Shown: positions 51,098-60,718 of the stretch, in pieces
Layout of the letters: each line of letters begins with the position of its first letter
Position numbering within the stretch: position 1 is the stretch's first letter
Assembly: GCF_004300825.1 (NCBI RefSeq)
Contig: NZ_CP036250.1
Coordinates: forward strand, 3,916,162-3,980,161
DNA from: Egicoccus halophilus
GTDB taxonomy: Bacteria; Actinomycetota; Nitriliruptoria; Nitriliruptorales; Nitriliruptoraceae
DNA: 64,000 bases
Reading direction: 5' to 3'
Notes under the pieces: model-generated
What the model was told of the DNA's origin: nothing
What the model saw: the letters and a program-made list of their open reading frames with translations, nothing else
Database searches by the model: none
Made by a program: the position numbers and the translations under genes

Positions 51098-52414
51098 ATG
51101 GACGAGCAGCCCACGCCGAGCGGAGCACACCCGCCTCCCTTCCGCCGACGCGCCACCGACGCGGAGGGCCCCCGGCGCGGGCTCGCCGCGGACCCGTTGA
51201 CCTGGCGACCGCGCAACTGGGTGTCGGGACGCACCCTGCCGATCGCGATCGGGGTCGGCCTCGGCCTGCTGCTCGCCCAGGGCGCGACCGCGGTGCTCGG
51301 ACGCATCCAGGGCCTGCTGGTCATCGTGGTGGTGTCCCTGTTCCTGTCGTTCGCCATGGAGCCGGCCGTGCAGTGGATGGCCCGTCGCGGCGTGCGCCGG
51401 GGGCTGGGCACCTGGGTGGTGTTCTTCGTGGCGTTGCTGCTCTTCGGGGGCTTCCTGGCGGCGATGACCAACCTGGTGGTCGACCAGGCCCGCAACCTCG
51501 TGGCCGCCGGGCCGACCCTGCTGGGCGACCTCGCCGACCGCTCGACCGAACTGCTGCCGGCCGACCTCGGTGAGGGCGTGGCGGAGTGGCTCGACGAGCA
51601 GCAGCAGGCCCTGCCGCAGCGCGTGGCCGGATCGGCGGCGGTCGTGGGACGCGGTGCGGTCGGGTTCGGCCAGACCGTGCTCGGCGGGCTGTTCCAGGCC
51701 GCCACCGCGCTGCTCGTGACCTTCTACCTCGTCGCCGACGGCCCCAAGCTGCGCCAACGACTGGCCAGCCGCCTCGAGCCGCGCGACCAGGTCCGGGTGC
51801 TCGGCCTGTGGGAACTGGCCATCGCCAAGACCGGCGGGTACGTCTACAGCCGCGTGCTGACGGCGGTCGCCTCGGCGGTGTTCCACGTCGCGGCGTTCAC
51901 CGTCATCGGCGTCGACTACGCGCTCGCGCTCGGCATCTGGGTCGGGTTGATCTCCTCGCTGATCCCCGCGATCGGCACCTATCTGGCCGGCGCCCTGCCG
52001 CTGGTGGTGGCGTTGGCCGAGTCCGGCGGCCAGGCGGTGTGGGTACTGGCCGCGATCGTGGTCTACCAGCAGGTCGAGAACTACCTCGTGGTGCCGCGCA
52101 TCACGGCCTCGACGCTGCAACTGCACCCGGCGATCGCGTTCCTGTCGGTGCTGGCCGGCGGTGCGCTGGCCGGCGCGACCGGGGCGCTGCTGGCCATCCC
52201 GGCGGTCGCGATCGTGACCGCCCTCCTCAACGCGTCCGGCGAGGAGTACGACGTACTCCACCACCACCTGCTGGAGTCCGGCCCCAACGGGTCGTTCGCC
52301 GGACTGCTCGACGGCACCGACACGGCACCACACTCCCGCCCGGACGCTGCCGAGCGCTCAGCGGACGCCGACGCCGGCGACGAGCCGGGCCCGGAACCGA
52401 ACGGACGCAACTGA
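51098..52414 (+). CDS. AI-2E family transporter (PerM-like)
   Basis: 438 residues, about eight membrane segments, arranged as in the AI-2E/TqsA/PerM family: LLVIVVVSLFLSFAMEPAVQWM early, a soluble loop (DRSTELLPADLGEGVAEW), then the conserved YVYSRVLTAVASAVFHVAAF, IGTYLAGALPLVVAL and QQVENYLVVPRI. Family members export autoinducer-2 or act as Na+/H+ antiporters or permeases; which applies here is not known. The last ~45 residues are acidic and disordered. Divergent from the ABC exporter. Confidence 0.88.
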   Translation: MDEQPTPSGAHPPPFRRRATDAEGPRRGLAADPLTWRPRNWVSGRTLPIAIGVGLGLLLAQGATAVLGRIQGLLVIVVVSLFLSFAMEPAVQWMARRGVRRGLGTWVVFFVALLLFGGFLAAMTNLVVDQARNLVAAGPTLLGDLADRSTELLPADLGEGVAEWLDEQQQALPQRVAGSAAVVGRGAVGFGQTVLGGLFQAATALLVTFYLVADGPKLRQRLASRLEPRDQVRVLGLWELAIAKTGGYVYSRVLTAVASAVFHVAAFTVIGVDYALALGIWVGLISSLIPAIGTYLAGALPLVVALAESGGQAVWVLAAIVVYQQVENYLVVPRITASTLQLHPAIAFLSVLAGGALAGATGALLAIPAVAIVTALLNASGEEYDVLHHHLLESGPNGSFAGLLDGTDTAPHSRPDAAERSADADAGDEPGPEPNGRN

Positions 52415-52470
52415 GGGACGTCGACATCCGGTCGGTGTAGTATCCGCGCCGCGGCCCGCGAGGGCTGCCG

Positions 52471-52503
52471 CGGCCCCGTGTGTCCCCCCGTCGCACGGGG
52501 CCG
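52471..52503 (+). terminator. Hairpin between AI-2E gene and prmA
   Basis: CGGCCCCGTG and CACGGGGCCG form a perfect 10-bp stem with a 13-base loop, 57 bases after the AI-2E stop. A weak T-rich stretch (CTTCCTGT) follows. A GCCGCGG/CCGCGGC stem lies just upstream and overlaps it. A -10-like TAGTAT at 52438-52443 could drive prmA, in which case the hairpin would lie in its leader. Confidence 0.55.
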
Positions 52504-52536
52504 CTTCCTGTCCGCCGACGGTCCGAGGGATGTCCG

Positions 52537-53433
52537 ATGACCCCGCCGACCGGCGGCCGTGGCACCGCCCGCTACGAGCTGCCGAGTGATCCGGCCGAGG
52601 CGGACCTGCTCGCGGCGCACCTGTGGGCCGCCGGGGCGTTGGGCGTGTGGGAGCGGCCGGCCGCGCTCGTCGCCTGGTTCCCCGCCCGCACCGACGCCGT
52701 GCCCGCCGGCGGGTCGTGGGTCGACGAGCCCGACCGTGACTGGCAGGCCGAGTGGAAGGCCGGCATCGTCCCGGTCAGCGCCGGCCGGTTCCGCGTCGTG
52801 CCGACCTGGCTCGCCGACGGCCACACCCCGGCCCCCGACGAGCTCACCCTCGTCCTCGATCCGGGTCGGGCGTTCGGCAGCGGCCACCACGCGACCACCA
52901 CGCTGTGCCTGGAACTGCTCGACGGCCTCGACCTCGCCGGGGCGCGCGTCGCCGACGTGGGGTGCGGCACCGGCATCCTGGCGATCGCCGCCGCCCGGCT
53001 GGGCGCCGAGGTGGTCGCGGTCGACATCGACTCGGACGCGATCGAGGTCACCGCGGACAACGCCCGCCGCAACGGGGTGACGCTGGAGCTCGCCGTCGGC
53101 AGCGTGGACGCGCTCGCGGGCAGCTTCGACGTCGTGGTCGCGAACCTGGTGACCGACGTCGTCGCCGACCTGGCCGCCGACCTCGTCGCCGGCGCCGAGC
53201 GGGCCGTGGTGCTCAGCGGCATCACCGACGAGCGCCGCGACGTCGCGCTGCGCCCACTCGCCGACGCCGGACTGGTCGTCGACGACCTGCGGGAACGCGA
53301 CGGTTGGATCGCCGTGCTCGGCCACCCGGGCAACCGGCCCCTCCCGCACGACGAGGCCGGCGCCGACGACGAGGCTCGCCCCGGCGGACGGAACGGCCAG
53401 GTGGCGGACGCCGCACGACGTCCGCCACGATGA
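52537..53433 (+). CDS. prmA: Ribosomal protein L11 methyltransferase
   Basis: 298 residues. PrmA methylates L11 in the cytosol. The N-terminal substrate domain (to about 95) includes the conserved DRDWQAEWKAGIVPV. The catalytic domain has FGSGHHATTTLCLELLD, motif I VADVGCGTGILAIAAARLGA and the NPPY-equivalent VVANLVTDVV. The C-terminal ~35 residues are extra and disordered. ATG 52537 with GAGGGA upstream; a GTG at 52480 is the alternative. Overlaps the next gene by four bases (ATGA). Confidence 0.9.
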   Translation: MTPPTGGRGTARYELPSDPAEADLLAAHLWAAGALGVWERPAALVAWFPARTDAVPAGGSWVDEPDRDWQAEWKAGIVPVSAGRFRVVPTWLADGHTPAPDELTLVLDPGRAFGSGHHATTTLCLELLDGLDLAGARVADVGCGTGILAIAAARLGAEVVAVDIDSDAIEVTADNARRNGVTLELAVGSVDALAGSFDVVVANLVTDVVADLAADLVAGAERAVVLSGITDERRDVALRPLADAGLVVDDLRERDGWIAVLGHPGNRPLPHDEAGADDEARPGGRNGQVADAARRPPR

Positions 53434-54245
53434 CCGACGTGCGCCCCCCGACCCTCCTGCTCGCCGCCCTGCTCGCCGCAGGGTCGTTCGGATGCGCCGA
53501 ACCCGACCTGCCCGAGCAGCCCAGCGCCGATGGCGCGGAGGCACCCGACGCCGAGCCGGCACCCAGCCCGCAACGCGAGGAGCTCGTCGCCGCCACCGAC
53601 GACCTCCTTCGTTCGCTGACCCGGGCACGGGACCTGCTGCACGAGGCCAGCGAGGCGTCGCAGGTCGGCGCCGCGCGTGCCGCCGCCGGGCAGGCGCTGG
53701 CGTACCTCATCGACGGTGCGGGGCGTGGCGAGGTCGACTCCGCGCCGGTGTTCCCCGCGACGACCGTCGAGGAACGCGGCGGCGGCGGCGAGGTCGACGA
53801 CGCGCTGACGCTGACGCTCACCAGCGCCAACGACGCCGGCGGCACCGTCGGTCGTGAGGTCGCCGAGGCGCTGCGGGACCCGCTGGCCGGTGACCTCGGC
53901 GCCTGGCAGCGCGACCCGGCCGGCGTGCTGGCCACGGTCGAGCAGAGCGTGCGCGACACCGACACGGTCGAGGCCACCGAGCGGGCCGTCTTCGAGCTCG
54001 CCGGCGAGGGCACCCGTGCCATCGCCTGGACACTGCTGGCCGCCGAGGCCCGATCGGTCGACGACGTGACCCAGTACGCCGAGCGCGCCGCCGCCCACCT
54101 CGAGGTCGCCCAGACCGCGATCGAGACCGCGCTCGGGGCGACACCCGTCGAGGACGACGTGCCCGACGACGACGTGCCCGGCGACGCGGCCGCCGCCGGA
54201 GCCGGTGGCACGCGGTCGTGGTCGCCCGCCGAGGTGGCCGCATGA
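53430..54245 (+). CDS. Putative exported helical protein
   Basis: 271 residues. A hydrophobic N-terminus (PTLLLAALLAAGSFGCAE) ends in a Cys, but the lipobox is imperfect (SFGC). The mature part is helical and rich in Ala, Glu and Asp (TDDLLRSLTRARDLLHEASE), with an acidic C-terminal tail (EDDVPDDDVPGDAAA). No known domain. The start overlaps prmA and the stop overlaps the RNA methyltransferase gene, so it is in the middle of a coupled three-gene operon. Confidence 0.65.
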   Translation: MTDVRPPTLLLAALLAAGSFGCAEPDLPEQPSADGAEAPDAEPAPSPQREELVAATDDLLRSLTRARDLLHEASEASQVGAARAAAGQALAYLIDGAGRGEVDSAPVFPATTVEERGGGGEVDDALTLTLTSANDAGGTVGREVAEALRDPLAGDLGAWQRDPAGVLATVEQSVRDTDTVEATERAVFELAGEGTRAIAWTLLAAEARSVDDVTQYAERAAAHLEVAQTAIETALGATPVEDDVPDDDVPGDAAAAGAGGTRSWSPAEVAA

Positions 54246-55501
54246 GCCGGGCCAAGCGCGTTCCGCTCCCCCGCGAGGTCCAGACGGTCGCGGTCGACGG
54301 GTTCACCCACGGCGGCGAAGGGGTCGCGCGACTCGAGGGCAAGGCCGTGTTCGTCCCCGGCGCCCTGCCCGGGGAGACCGTCGCGCTGCGCGTGGTCGAC
54401 GACCGCAAGCGCTGGGCCCGGGCCGAGCTGGTCGAGGTCGTCACGCCGGGCCCCGGCCGGGCGTCGGCCGACCATCCGCAACGCCACCGGTGCGGCGGCT
54501 GCGACCTCGAACACGTCACCCCGGCGGGGCAGCTGCGGCTCAAGACCCGGGTCGTGCGCGAGCAGCTCGAACGGCTCGGCAGCATGAGCGAGCCGCCGGT
54601 CGCCGACGCCCGCGAGGTCGGACCCGCCACCGGCTACCGCAACCGCGCCCGCTTCCACGTCGCGCCGGACACGGGCCGCCTCGGCTTCTTCCTGCCCGGC
54701 AGTCACGACCTGCTACCGGCCGAGGGCTGCACGGCCCTGTCGCCCGACGTCGTCGAGATCGCCCACGCGGTCGCCCCGACCAGCGCCGCCGAGGTGACCG
54801 TCCGTGCCCACGGCGCCACCCGGGCAGTGGTGCTGACCCCCGGACCGGGCGGTCTCGACCTGCCGGACGGCGACTTCTCGCTGTTGCTCGAACAACCCGA
54901 CGGCGCGGTCGTGACCATGCGCGGTGACGGGGTGCTCACCGAAGCGGTCGCCGGCCACCGGTTCCGGTTCGACGCCACCTCGTTCTTCCAGAACAACTCG
55001 GCCGGTGCCGCCGCGCTGGTCGACACCGTCGTCGACGCGGTCGCACCCGTCGACGCACCGCTGGTGTGGGACCTGTATGCCGGGGTCGGGCTGCTGTCGC
55101 TGCCGCTGGCGGCCGCCGGTGCCGAGGTCGTCGCCGTCGAGGGCCACGAGTCGGCCGCCGAGTGGTCCCGGCGCAACGCCGCAGACGCCGGTCAGGCGCT
55201 CACGGTGGTGCACGAGCCGGTGCACCGGTTCCTGCGCGCCGCACGACGCGGCGAGGGTCCGAGCGACCCGCCGGACGTGGTCGTGCTCGACCCACCGCGC
55301 ACCGGAGCGGGCGAGGACGTCGTCGACGCCCTGGTCGCGGCCGCACCGGCGACGATCGTCTACGTCGCCTGCGACCCGGCGGCGCTCGCACGTGACGCCC
55401 GGGCCCTGGTCGCCGGGGGCTACCGGCTCGAGCGGGCGGTCCCGCTCGACCTGTTCCCGATGACCCATCACGTCGAGACGGTGGCCACCTTCACCCGCTG
55501 A
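54242..55501 (+). CDS. TrmA/RlmD-family RNA (uracil) methyltransferase
   Basis: 419 residues. N-terminal TRAM domain (about 10-70, VDGFTHGGEGVARLEGKAVF), a CGGCDLEH motif, and a C-terminal SAM domain with WDLYAGVGLLSLPLAAAGAEVVAVEG, DPPRTGAG and the catalytic-Cys motif YVACDPAALARD. Such enzymes make 5-methyluridine in tRNA or 23S rRNA. Most RlmCD/RlmD proteins carry four cysteines for a Fe-S cluster; only CGGC is evident here. The target RNA is not assigned. ATG 54242 overlaps the upstream gene (ATGA). Confidence 0.85.
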   Translation: MSRAKRVPLPREVQTVAVDGFTHGGEGVARLEGKAVFVPGALPGETVALRVVDDRKRWARAELVEVVTPGPGRASADHPQRHRCGGCDLEHVTPAGQLRLKTRVVREQLERLGSMSEPPVADAREVGPATGYRNRARFHVAPDTGRLGFFLPGSHDLLPAEGCTALSPDVVEIAHAVAPTSAAEVTVRAHGATRAVVLTPGPGGLDLPDGDFSLLLEQPDGAVVTMRGDGVLTEAVAGHRFRFDATSFFQNNSAGAAALVDTVVDAVAPVDAPLVWDLYAGVGLLSLPLAAAGAEVVAVEGHESAAEWSRRNAADAGQALTVVHEPVHRFLRAARRGEGPSDPPDVVVLDPPRTGAGEDVVDALVAAAPATIVYVACDPAALARDARALVAGGYRLERAVPLDLFPMTHHVETVATFTR

Positions 55502-55523
55502 CGGCGCTGACGACGCCGGTCAG
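55498..55523. terminator. Hairpin spanning two convergent stop codons
   Basis: CTGACGGCG and CGCCGGTCAG pair with one bulged base around CTGACGA. Both arms contain the TGA stop codons of the RNA methyltransferase and the glutamate permease genes. Confidence 0.6.
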
Positions 55524-56431
55524 TCCTTGACCTCGGTCGCGTCCTCGTCGACGAGCGCGTCGAGGTCCGCCTCGCCACCGCCCACCTGGACGCCGGGACC
55601 ACCCAGCGTGCGGCGCTGCTTGACCTCCAGGCGGCCGGCCAGTCGGGTCAGTCCCCACACGATGACGAAGTACAGGACCCCGACCACGAAGTAGGTCTGC
55701 AGGTCGTTGCTCGGTCCGCCCTGCGCGAAACTGCGCGCCCGCCCCATGATGTCGTCACCGACCGTGACGATGTAGCCGAGCGCGGTGTCCTTGGTCAGGG
55801 TCGCCAGCTGGGCGATGATGGCCGGGATCATCCGGCGCAGCGCCTGCGGCAGGATCACGATCCACAGGTTCTGCCGATGCGTCAGCCCGACCGCCATGCC
55901 GGCCTCGCGCTGCCCCCGGTCCAACGACAGGATGCCGGCCCGGTAGATCTCGGCGAGCACCGCCATGTTGTAGGCGCTCAGGCCGATGATCAACGCGTAC
56001 AGCGGCTGCCGCGAGATCGCGTTGCCGATCGTCGCCGGCAGCAACTGCGGCAACGCCAGCCACGAGAAGAAGATCCACAGCAGCACGGGCGGGCCGCGGA
56101 AGACGTCCACGATCAGCCCGCTGACGAAGCGCACGGGAGCGGCCCGCGAGAGCCGGCCGAGCGCGAGGAAGAGTCCGACGACCGACGCGATCACCATCGC
56201 ACCCACGGCCGCACGCACGGTCCCCCACGCGCCGCTGAGCAGGAACTGCGGCCACTCGGTCTCGAAGTCCAGGAACTGTTCCCAGAGGCGGCCGGCGAAC
56301 TGGCCCTCGGCGTGCAGGCGGGCGACCAGCCACACCAGGAAGGCCAGCAGCAGTGCGCTCGCGGCCCAGGTGGCGACCCGCACGCGCTGTCGGCCGCGCG
56401 GACCGAGCTCCTCGGTGAGCACGCTGCTCAT
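55520..56431 (-). CDS. gluD: Amino-acid ABC permease (GluD-like)
   Basis: 303 residues, a His/Glu/Gln/Arg-type binding-protein-dependent permease. The EAA loop region reads QREAGMAVGLTHRQNLWIVILPQAL. Compared with GluC it has an N-terminal extension with an extra membrane segment and an acidic C-terminal tail (DLDALVDEDATEVKD), as in Corynebacterium GluD. ATG 56431 with GGAGGTGGATCG upstream. Last gene of the gluABCD-like operon. Confidence 0.88.
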   Translation of the reverse strand: MSSVLTEELGPRGRQRVRVATWAASALLLAFLVWLVARLHAEGQFAGRLWEQFLDFETEWPQFLLSGAWGTVRAAVGAMVIASVVGLFLALGRLSRAAPVRFVSGLIVDVFRGPPVLLWIFFSWLALPQLLPATIGNAISRQPLYALIIGLSAYNMAVLAEIYRAGILSLDRGQREAGMAVGLTHRQNLWIVILPQALRRMIPAIIAQLATLTKDTALGYIVTVGDDIMGRARSFAQGGPSNDLQTYFVVGVLYFVIVWGLTRLAGRLEVKQRRTLGGPGVQVGGGEADLDALVDEDATEVKD

Positions 56432-56480
56432 CGATCCACCTCCGCCACCCGGCCGTGGGTCGTCGTCGTGGGGACGCCGC

Positions 56481-57134
56481 TCATCGGGCGATCGCCACAC
56501 GTCGCTCGATCCAGCCGATGATCTGGGCCGAGCCGTACACCAGCGCCAGGTAGATCAGCGCGATCACGGTGAAGGCATTGACGTAGTTGGCGATGTTGCT
56601 GCCGACGATGCGGCCCACCCGGGTCAGCTCGTCGATGCCGATCACCAGGAAGACCGACGTGTTCTTGAGGTTGGCGATCCAGAGATTTCCCAGCGGCGGG
56701 ACCACCGTCCGGATCGCCTGCGGGAGCACGATCTGACCGAGGACCTGGCTGAAGCCCAGTCCGATCGCGCGCGCCGCCTCGGCCTGACCGACCGGCACCG
56801 CGTTGATGCCCGAGCGCAGGGACTCGGCCACGTACGCCCCGGTGTAGAGGCCGAGCACGACGATCGCGGTCGTCAGCCGACCGAAAGGCCACCCGGCCCG
56901 GCCGCCACCCACCCACACCAGGATGCCCAGGACGATCAGTGGCGTGTTGCGGAACAGCGACACGTAGGCCATCGCGAACCGCTGCAGCACCGGAACCGGC
57001 GAGACCCGGCATCCGGCGACGACGTTGCCGACGACGAACGCCAGCAGATAGGAGAGCACGGCCATGCGCAGCGTGATGAGGGTGCCCTCGACGAGGGCGT
57101 CCTGGTACTCGCCCATGAGCTCGAAGATTCCCAC
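56481..57134 (-). CDS. gluC: Amino-acid ABC permease (GluC-like)
   Basis: 217 residues, five membrane segments. The EAA loop is QAEAARAIGLGFSQVLGQIVLPQAI, and FRNTPLIVLGI is the typical second-helix end. It pairs with the GluD-like permease downstream to form the membrane channel of an acidic or polar amino-acid importer. It starts at ATG 57134, 97 bases after the binding-protein gene. Confidence 0.88.
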   Translation of the reverse strand: MGIFELMGEYQDALVEGTLITLRMAVLSYLLAFVVGNVVAGCRVSPVPVLQRFAMAYVSLFRNTPLIVLGILVWVGGGRAGWPFGRLTTAIVVLGLYTGAYVAESLRSGINAVPVGQAEAARAIGLGFSQVLGQIVLPQAIRTVVPPLGNLWIANLKNTSVFLVIGIDELTRVGRIVGSNIANYVNAFTVIALIYLALVYGSAQIIGWIERRVAIAR

Positions 57135-57231
57135 CCCGCCCTCCTGTGCCGCCGGTGCCGCGTCCTTCGCGTCCGGGCCGCGGTGGTGACCACCGCGGCC
57201 CGGACCGGTTCACTCGTCCCGAGGGAGAGGA

Positions 57232-58206
57232 TCAGCCCTCGTAGCGGTCGACCGCCGGGGGCTCGGGAGCCTCGACGACGGCACCCGCCGTGTCGTTCCA
57301 GGCCTGCTCCCACTCGCTCGACTCGTAGATCTCCTCGAGCCGGTCGTTGATCCAGTCGCGGAAGTCGTCGGCGTCCTGCTGGACACCGATGCCGTAGGGC
57401 TCCTCCGTGAACGGGTTGTCGACCAGCTCGAACGCGTCGGGGTTCTCGTCGATCAGACCGATGAGGATCACGTTGTCGGTGGTGACCGCGTTCACGCGCC
57501 CCTGCTCGAGCTCCTCGGCGCAGGCGGAGTAGGTGTCGAGCGCGACGACCTCGGCCTCCGGCGCCATCTCGCGCAGGTTGTCGATGGAGGTCGAACCCTC
57601 GACCGAGCAGACCGGCTGTCCGTCGAGGTCCTCGACGCCGTTGATCCCCTCCGGGTTCCCGGCGGCGACCATGATGTCCTGACCGGCGACGTAGTACGGG
57701 CCCGCGAAGCCGACCCGCTCCTTGCGCTCGTCGTTGATGGTGTAGGTCGCCACCACGATGTCGACGGAGTCGCTCTCGAGGACGTCCTCGCGGACGGCCG
57801 AGACGGCCTCGGACCACTCGATGTTGTCGCCGCCGCCCTCACCGAAGATGCCCTCGGCGATCAGCCGGGCGATCTCCGCGTCGAAGCCCTCGACGCCACC
57901 GGGCGTCTGGACGCCGAACAGCGGCTGGTCGTACTTCACGCCGACGCGCAGGACCCCGGCCTCCTGGATCTCCGCCATCGTCGAGCCCGCTTCGAACTCG
58001 CCGTCGGCCGCCGCCTCGCCACCTTCGTCGCCGGTGGCGTCGGTGTCGGTGTCCGTGTCGGTGTCCGTGTCGGTGTCGGTGTCGGTGGTCTCGCCACCGG
58101 TGTCGGCGCCGTCGTCACCGGCGTCGTCGCCGCCACAGGCGGTGGTGGCCAGCGCGGCCGCGGCCAGGGCGGCCGCGATGCGCCAACGCTTGGTGTGCAT
58201 CTTCAT
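57232..58206 (-). CDS. gluB: Amino-acid ABC substrate-binding lipoprotein (GluB-like)
   Basis: 324 residues. Lipoprotein signal with lipobox ATTAC, then an acidic linker with a Thr-Asp repeat (residues about 41-55), then an SBP_bac_3 domain: GVLRVGVKYDQPLFG, GFDAEIARLIAEGIFG, VDIVVATYTINDERKERV. It captures the amino acid outside the membrane. Glutamate is the best guess by operon order and similarity to GluB; it is not proven. ATG 58206 has GGAGGGA upstream. Confidence 0.88.
   Translation of the reverse strand: MKMHTKRWRIAAALAAAALATTACGGDDAGDDGADTGGETTDTDTDTDTDTDTDTDATGDEGGEAAADGEFEAGSTMAEIQEAGVLRVGVKYDQPLFGVQTPGGVEGFDAEIARLIAEGIFGEGGGDNIEWSEAVSAVREDVLESDSVDIVVATYTINDERKERVGFAGPYYVAGQDIMVAAGNPEGINGVEDLDGQPVCSVEGSTSIDNLREMAPEAEVVALDTYSACAEELEQGRVNAVTTDNVILIGLIDENPDAFELVDNPFTEEPYGIGVQQDADDFRDWINDRLEEIYESSEWEQAWNDTAGAVVEAPEPPAVDRYEG
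58039..58086. repeat. Hexanucleotide tandem repeat in gluB linker
   Basis: Eight 6-base units, GTCGGT with two GTCCGT variants, coding the Thr-Asp repeat after the lipobox of the binding protein. Confidence 0.9.
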
Positions 58207-58270
58207 CGTGTTCCCTCCAGTTGGCCGCCCGCGCCCCCGGCGCGCCGCGACACGTCGTCCCCCGTGGGGG

Positions 58271-59011
58271 TCAGTGGTTGAGGATCTTGGACAGGAAGTC
58301 CTGGGCCCGCGCGGTCTGCGGATCGTTGAAGAACGCCTCGGGGGTGTTCTCCTCCACGATCCGACCGCCGTCCATGAACACCACGCGTCGCGCGGCCGAA
58401 CGGGCGAAGCCCATCTCGTGGGTGACCACGACCATCGTGGTGCCCTCCGAGGCGAGCTCGAGCATGACGTCGAGCACCTCGGAGATCATCTCCGGGTCGA
58501 GCGCCGAGGTCGGCTCGTCGAACAGCATGACCTTGGGGTCCATCGCGAGCGCGCGGGCGATCGCGACGCGCTGCTGCTGACCACCTGACAGCTGCGCCGG
58601 CATCTTGTCGGCCTGGTTGGCGATGCCGACGCGCTCGAGCAGCTCCATCGCCCGCGCCTCGGCCTCCTGCTTGCTCTTGCCCCGGACCTTGACCGGCCCG
58701 AGCGTGACGTTCTGCAGGATCGACTTGTGCGCGAACAGGTTGAAGGACTGGAACACCATCCCGACGTCGGCACGCAGCCGGGCCAGCTCCTTGCCTTCGG
58801 CCGGGAGCGGCTCCCCGTCGATCAGGATGCGTCCCTGGTCGATCGGCTCGAGCCGGTTGATGGTGCGACACAGGGTGGACTTGCCCGAGCCCGACGGCCC
58901 GATGACGACCACGACCTCACGTCGGTCGACGTTGAGGTCGATGTCCTGCAGCACGTGGAGGTCACCGAACCACTTGTTGACGCCGTCCATGACGACGAGC
59001 GGCTCGCTCAC
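58271..59011 (-). CDS. gluA: Amino-acid ABC ATP-binding protein (GluA-like)
   Basis: 246 residues. Walker [11 protein letters not shown]-loop [13 protein letters not shown], signature [15 protein letters not shown], Walker [15 protein letters not shown] and H-loop VVTHEMGFA. This is a polar amino-acid import ATPase. It is the first gene of the operon, so the order is gluA-gluB-gluC-gluD as in Corynebacterium. A TAGCGT -10-like element lies at 59084-59089 on this strand, about 75 bases upstream. Confidence 0.9.
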   Translation of the reverse strand: MSEPLVVMDGVNKWFGDLHVLQDIDLNVDRREVVVVIGPSGSGKSTLCRTINRLEPIDQGRILIDGEPLPAEGKELARLRADVGMVFQSFNLFAHKSILQNVTLGPVKVRGKSKQEAEARAMELLERVGIANQADKMPAQLSGGQQQRVAIARALAMDPKVMLFDEPTSALDPEMISEVLDVMLELASEGTTMVVVTHEMGFARSAARRVVFMDGGRIVEENTPEAFFNDPQTARAQDFLSKILNH

Positions 59012-59225
59012 GCGACTGCCTTTCCGGGTCGGTTCCAGGGGCTGACGTCGCCCGATCCGGCCAGACCGGGTCCGAAGGGCCGGACGCTACCACCGCGGTC
59101 GTAGGAGTCGTTCACCAGGTCGAGCGGCCAGCGCCTATCCCGGTCCTTCGAGACGCGGCGGGTCCCCCGTCTCGCTCGCTGCGCCCACTCGTCGCCCGCT
59201 GCCACCGGGCGGGTCCTGCGAGCGG

Positions 59226-60038
59226 TCACTCGCCGCGGGCGAGCTGTTCGCCGCGGAGCTTGGCGGCCTCGATGGCGTCGAGGAACGCCGCGCGGACCCG
59301 GGAGGCCTCGAGCTGACGGATCGCCGCGATCGTCGTGCCACCGGGCGAGGTGACCATCTCGCGCAACTCCACCGGGTGACGGCCGGTGTCGCGCAACATC
59401 TTCGCGCTGCCGACCATGGTCTGGATGATCAGTTCGCTGGACACGTCGCGCGGGAGACCGAGCAGGATGCCCGCGTCGATCATCGCCTCGGCGAGCAGGA
59501 AGAAGTAGGCCGGCCCCGACCCCGACAGCGCGGTCACCGAGTCCAGGTGCTCCTCGGGCATGCGCACCACCCGCCCGACGTGCGAGAAGATCTCCTCGGC
59601 CAGCGCGAGGTCGCGTTCCCCCGCATGGGTGCCGCCGGAGACGACCGACATGGCCTCGTCGACCTGCACCGGCGTGTTGGTCATCACCCGCACGATCGGG
59701 ATGCCCTCGGGCGTGGCGTCCTGCAGCGCCGAGGTCGGCGTCCCGGCCGCGACGCTGATCACCGTCTGCTCCGGGTGGAACGCGTCGGCCACCGCACCGA
59801 CCACCCCGAGCATCGCCTGCGGCTTGAGAGCGAGCAGCACCACGTCCGCGACCTCGATCGCCGCCCGGTTGTCGGTGGTGGCCTTCACACCGTGGGCGTC
59901 GGCGAGCTCGGCGCAGCGCTCCTCCCGGCGCGCCGTCGCCACGACCTGCGAGGGGGTGATCCAGCCCGAGGACAGCAGCCCCCGCAGCAGCGCCTCGCCC
60001 AGGCGGCCGGTCCCGATGATCGCCAGCGTGCCGTCCAC
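59226..60038 (-). CDS. proC: Pyrroline-5-carboxylate reductase
   Basis: 270 residues. ProC makes proline from pyrroline-5-carboxylate with NAD(P)H. The N-terminal Rossmann motif is IIGTGRLGEALLRGLL, and the C-terminal signature is the highly conserved GSGPAYFFLLAEAMIDAG and TSPGGTTIAAIRQLE. GTG 60038 has GAGGAG upstream. It stands alone between the glutamate importer and the YbjN gene; both proline and glutamate are osmolyte-related, which may explain the clustering. Confidence 0.95.
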   Translation of the reverse strand: MDGTLAIIGTGRLGEALLRGLLSSGWITPSQVVATARREERCAELADAHGVKATTDNRAAIEVADVVLLALKPQAMLGVVGAVADAFHPEQTVISVAAGTPTSALQDATPEGIPIVRVMTNTPVQVDEAMSVVSGGTHAGERDLALAEEIFSHVGRVVRMPEEHLDSVTALSGSGPAYFFLLAEAMIDAGILLGLPRDVSSELIIQTMVGSAKMLRDTGRHPVELREMVTSPGGTTIAAIRQLEASRVRAAFLDAIEAAKLRGEQLARGE

Positions 60039-60150
60039 GGATGCTCCTCGCGTCGCCGATCGGACCTCGACAGGCTAACGGCGCTCGCGCCAGGCGCCCG
60101 CGGTCGCGACGCCCCGGCACCGGTGGCCGGGCCCCAGCTCCGCGGGCCGG

Positions 60151-60639
60151 TCAGGTGTGGCGTGGCTCGCCGACCGGATTCGGTGGCATGCCGTTCTTGG
60201 CGCGCCAGCGCTGTTCGACGTCCAGGTAGCTCGCGAACCCGGCTCGCAGCACCTGGTTGAAGGTCTCGTCGCTGAGCGTCAGCACGGCGCCGAGCAGCTC
60301 GTCGGCGGCCCGCTCGTCGATCGCGGCCAGCGGCACACGGCCGGTGAGGATCAGGTCACCCTCGTCGTCGAGGGCGAAGTGCACCGGCAGGGGGCGCTGG
60401 TTCTTGTGCAGCAGGATCCGGTAGACCTCGGCGTGCCCCTCGTCGGGCACGCCGGCGAGCAGCGAGGTCACCTTCAGGGTGCGTTCCTCGAGGTCCAGCA
60501 GCAGCGGGATGGTCCGCTTCCACTCCCCCGAGAGCATGGTCAGCCAGCGGTCGTCGCCGACCTCGTCCACGTCGAGCTCGGCAGCCGCGAGCGTGTCGAG
60601 CAGCGCCCGGCGCGCCCGTGTCCGCAGGTCCTCGTCCAC
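60151..60639 (-). CDS. YbjN domain protein (mshA neighbour)
   Basis: 162 residues, the T3SS-chaperone-like YbjN fold: LSGEWKRTIPLLLDLEERTLKVTSLL, YRILLHKNQRPLPVHFALDDEGDLIL. In Mycobacterium the gene next to mshA (Rv0487) is of this type, and the same adjacency occurs here. It is probably a chaperone-like or stress protein. The GTG at 60639 is fixed by GGGAGGA. The longer frame to 60756 is Arg-rich and rejected. Confidence 0.82.
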   Translation of the reverse strand: MDEDLRTRARRALLDTLAAAELDVDEVGDDRWLTMLSGEWKRTIPLLLDLEERTLKVTSLLAGVPDEGHAEVYRILLHKNQRPLPVHFALDDEGDLILTGRVPLAAIDERAADELLGAVLTLSDETFNQVLRAGFASYLDVEQRWRAKNGMPPNPVGEPRHT

Positions 60640-60718
60640 GACGTCCTCCCTTCGTCGCCAGCCACGGCGCGAGGCAGCGCCCCGGCCCGTCCGGCCTGCC
60701 CGCGGACCGCGCCGCTGC